NCBI GenBank assembly: GCA_002371075.1
Contig: DFFS01000032.1
Coordinates: 1-31,127 of the forward strand
Direction of reading: 5' to 3'
Origin: Christensenella sp. UBA3770
Lineage (GTDB): Bacteria > Bacillota > Clostridia > Christensenellales > CAG-1252
DNA length: 31,127 nucleotides
Shown here: positions 29,812 through 31,127 of the stretch, one piece after another
Numbering within the stretch: position 1 is the first letter of the stretch
Layout: each line of letters opens with the position of its first letter
Notes under the pieces: generated by a model
What the model saw: the letters and a program-made list of their open reading frames with translations, nothing else
Databases searched by the model: none
Told to the model about the DNA's origin: nothing
Translations under genes and position numbers: made by a program

Positions 29812-31127
29812 GTTTAACCTTTCAATGAATTTGATGGCAGCGGGGATCGGTGTGCTGGTCGCGGCATACGTGATCCTTGGCGTGATGCTTGTTCTCGGCG
29901 TGTTCGCGCTGATGCGTTTGGCGGTTTTGGCAAAGAGGACGAGAGCCTTGGAAAACAAGCCGCAAAAGGACTGCGCGTCCTGTGACGAACTCAAAAAGAA
30001 AGATCAAGAGATCGCCGCTTTGCAACAAAAGATCAAGGAGTTGGAAGCAAAGCCCCAGCCGCAGGTCGTCGTGCCTGTGGAAACGCGCACCCTGTCCGAA
30101 AGTTTGGCGGCGGCAAGCGCCGAGGGTGCAAAGGGCGTGATCTCCAAAAAGTCCATCATCGCTTATCTCTCCGACAAATACGGCTCTGAAGTGGAGCTCA
30201 ACGGCAGGGCAAACCGCACGCCCAACGGCAAGCTGCTCCTTTCGGACAACCACTTTGCCTTTGCGCCTGACGGCAAGAGGGTGTGCTTTACCTACGTTTA
30301 CGAAACGGACGAAGGACAGGTCGTTTCCCTCATCAAGTTGGATGAACCCTACGTGGAAGCCATGCTTGCGGATCATCCCGAGGTCAGACGCAGCGCCTTC
30401 CCCAAGAACAAGGCGAAGGATTGGTACAGCGTAATCGCGGACGCCACCTTTACCGAGCAAAGCTACTATGCCGTTTTGGATCACGCGATCGAATTGATCC
30501 GCGGTACGGCGGCGGAGACCCTCCCCGCGGAGGAAGTTTCACTCAGTGAATCCTTGGCTGCGGCAAAGGAAACGGGCGCAGTGGGCGTCGTAACAAAGGG
30601 GTCCATCATCGCGCACCTTGCTGCGACCTTCGGCGACAAGGTGGAACTCAACGGCAGGGCAAACCGCACTTCCAACGGCAAACTCCTGATGTCGGACAAT
30701 CACTTTGCGTTTGCGCCGGATGGCAAGCGGGTCTGCTTTACGTACGTTTATCAGGATGACGACGGCAAAGTCATCATCTTGCTGCGCACCAAGGCAGAGC
30801 ACGCCAAAGACATCCACGCCGCGCACGCCGCAACCGGCGTCAAGAGCGCCTTCCCCAAAAACAAAGAGAAGGATTGGTACAGCGTTGTCGTGGACGGCAC
30901 GTTTACCGAGGCGGGCGTGTATGCGGAGCTTGACCGCGCAGCTCTCTACATCATCGGCGAACAACAAGAAGTGGTTGCCACCGTTGTGGAAGAACCCGTT
31001 GCGGAAGCCATAGAAGAGCCCGCCGAGGTCTCTCTCAGTGAGTCGCTTGCTGCGGCAAAGGAAACGGGCGCAGTGGGCGTCGTAACAAAGGGGTCCATCA
31101 TTGCGCACCTTGCGGCGACCTTCGGCG
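29804..31127 (+). CDS. Membrane-anchored tandem-repeat protein (cut by window end)
   Basis: At least 441 residues, running off the window. The ATG at 29804 overlaps the scaffold gene's stop (ATGACTGA). One transmembrane helix (about 11-40) is followed by a coiled-coil stretch rich in Lys/Glu/Gln with a CASC pair. Repeats then begin at about residues 95, 245 and 409. Each runs SLSESLAAA, VVTKGSIIAHL, VELNGRANRT(P/S)NGKLL(L/M)SDNHFAFA, then FPKNK(A/E)KDWYSV and a final helix. The DWYSV plus helix ending weakly recalls the MmcQ/YjbR (CyaY-like) fold, which I do not treat as established. With the anchor at the N-terminus the repeats could be cytoplasmic or external. Charge around the helix (RLAVLAKRTR after it) favours cytoplasmic repeats. 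Confidence 0.8.
   Translation, partial: MTEFNLSMNLMAAGIGVLVAAYVILGVMLVLGVFALMRLAVLAKRTRALENKPQKDCASCDELKKKDQEIAALQQKIKELEAKPQPQVVVPVETRTLSESLAAASAEGAKGVISKKSIIAYLSDKYGSEVELNGRANRTPNGKLLLSDNHFAFAPDGKRVCFTYVYETDEGQVVSLIKLDEPYVEAMLADHPEVRRSAFPKNKAKDWYSVIADATFTEQSYYAVLDHAIELIRGTAAETLPAEEVSLSESLAAAKETGAVGVVTKGSIIAHLAATFGDKVELNGRANRTSNGKLLMSDNHFAFAPDGKRVCFTYVYQDDDGKVIILLRTKAEHAKDIHAAHAATGVKSAFPKNKEKDWYSVVVDGTFTEAGVYAELDRAALYIIGEQQEVVATVVEEPVAEAIEEPAEVSLSESLAAAKETGAVGVVTKGSIIAHLAATFG

Overview
The window is 31 kb of moderately GC-rich bacterial DNA that looks like a Gram-positive Clostridia-type Bacillota. The evidence is clostridial-style cohesin, dockerin and X2 modules, strong AGGAGG-type ribosome sites, MBG and Listeria/Bacteroides-type surface repeats, and membrane-anchored exoproteins without any outer-membrane machinery. 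The exact family cannot be read from the sequence. No rRNA, tRNA, CRISPR array, transposase or integrase was seen.

Layout. 1-1418: the C-terminal part of TypA/BipA, then an S51 peptidase. 1434-2374: an AT-rich islet with a small XRE repressor on the minus strand and a divergent SLOG-family gene. Two 15-bp palindromes lie between them, one inside the SLOG promoter. 2458-4759 (minus): a two-gene ABC exporter operon. 4904-6314: an MscS channel and a small lipoprotein. 6485-10216: a 1,243-aa membrane-anchored protein ending in six X2-like modules. 10217-11284: a gene-free repeat cluster plus a structured leader. 11285-17830: a 2,181-aa secreted protein with MBG repeats, an internal dockerin and beta-helix segments. 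17831-19234: a second repeat cluster. 19235 to the window end: a tight four-gene operon encoding a 1,053-aa cohesin-like/MBG/dockerin protein, a small membrane-anchored cohesin protein, a 2,218-aa membrane-anchored protein with two cohesin domains and about twelve MBG repeats, and a membrane-anchored tandem-repeat protein cut by the window end.

How the genes may work together (inference). The cohesins sit on proteins with C-terminal membrane anchors. The dockerins sit on two large secreted proteins that have no anchor. This looks like a cellulosome-style surface assembly with no catalytic module in the window, so it may build a surface layer or adhesive scaffold rather than degrade polysaccharide.

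The second notable feature is the intergenic DNA. Both repeat clusters, and the short gap at 2375-2457, carry arrays in which an invariant 7-nt spacer (AATTCAT, or ACTTCAC in one stretch) alternates with mini-hairpins whose stems differ in sequence but still pair. A separate hairpin family with a fixed CCCC/GGGG clamp and swapped inner stems occurs eight times. A 94-nt near-identical inverted repeat brackets the 2,181-aa gene.
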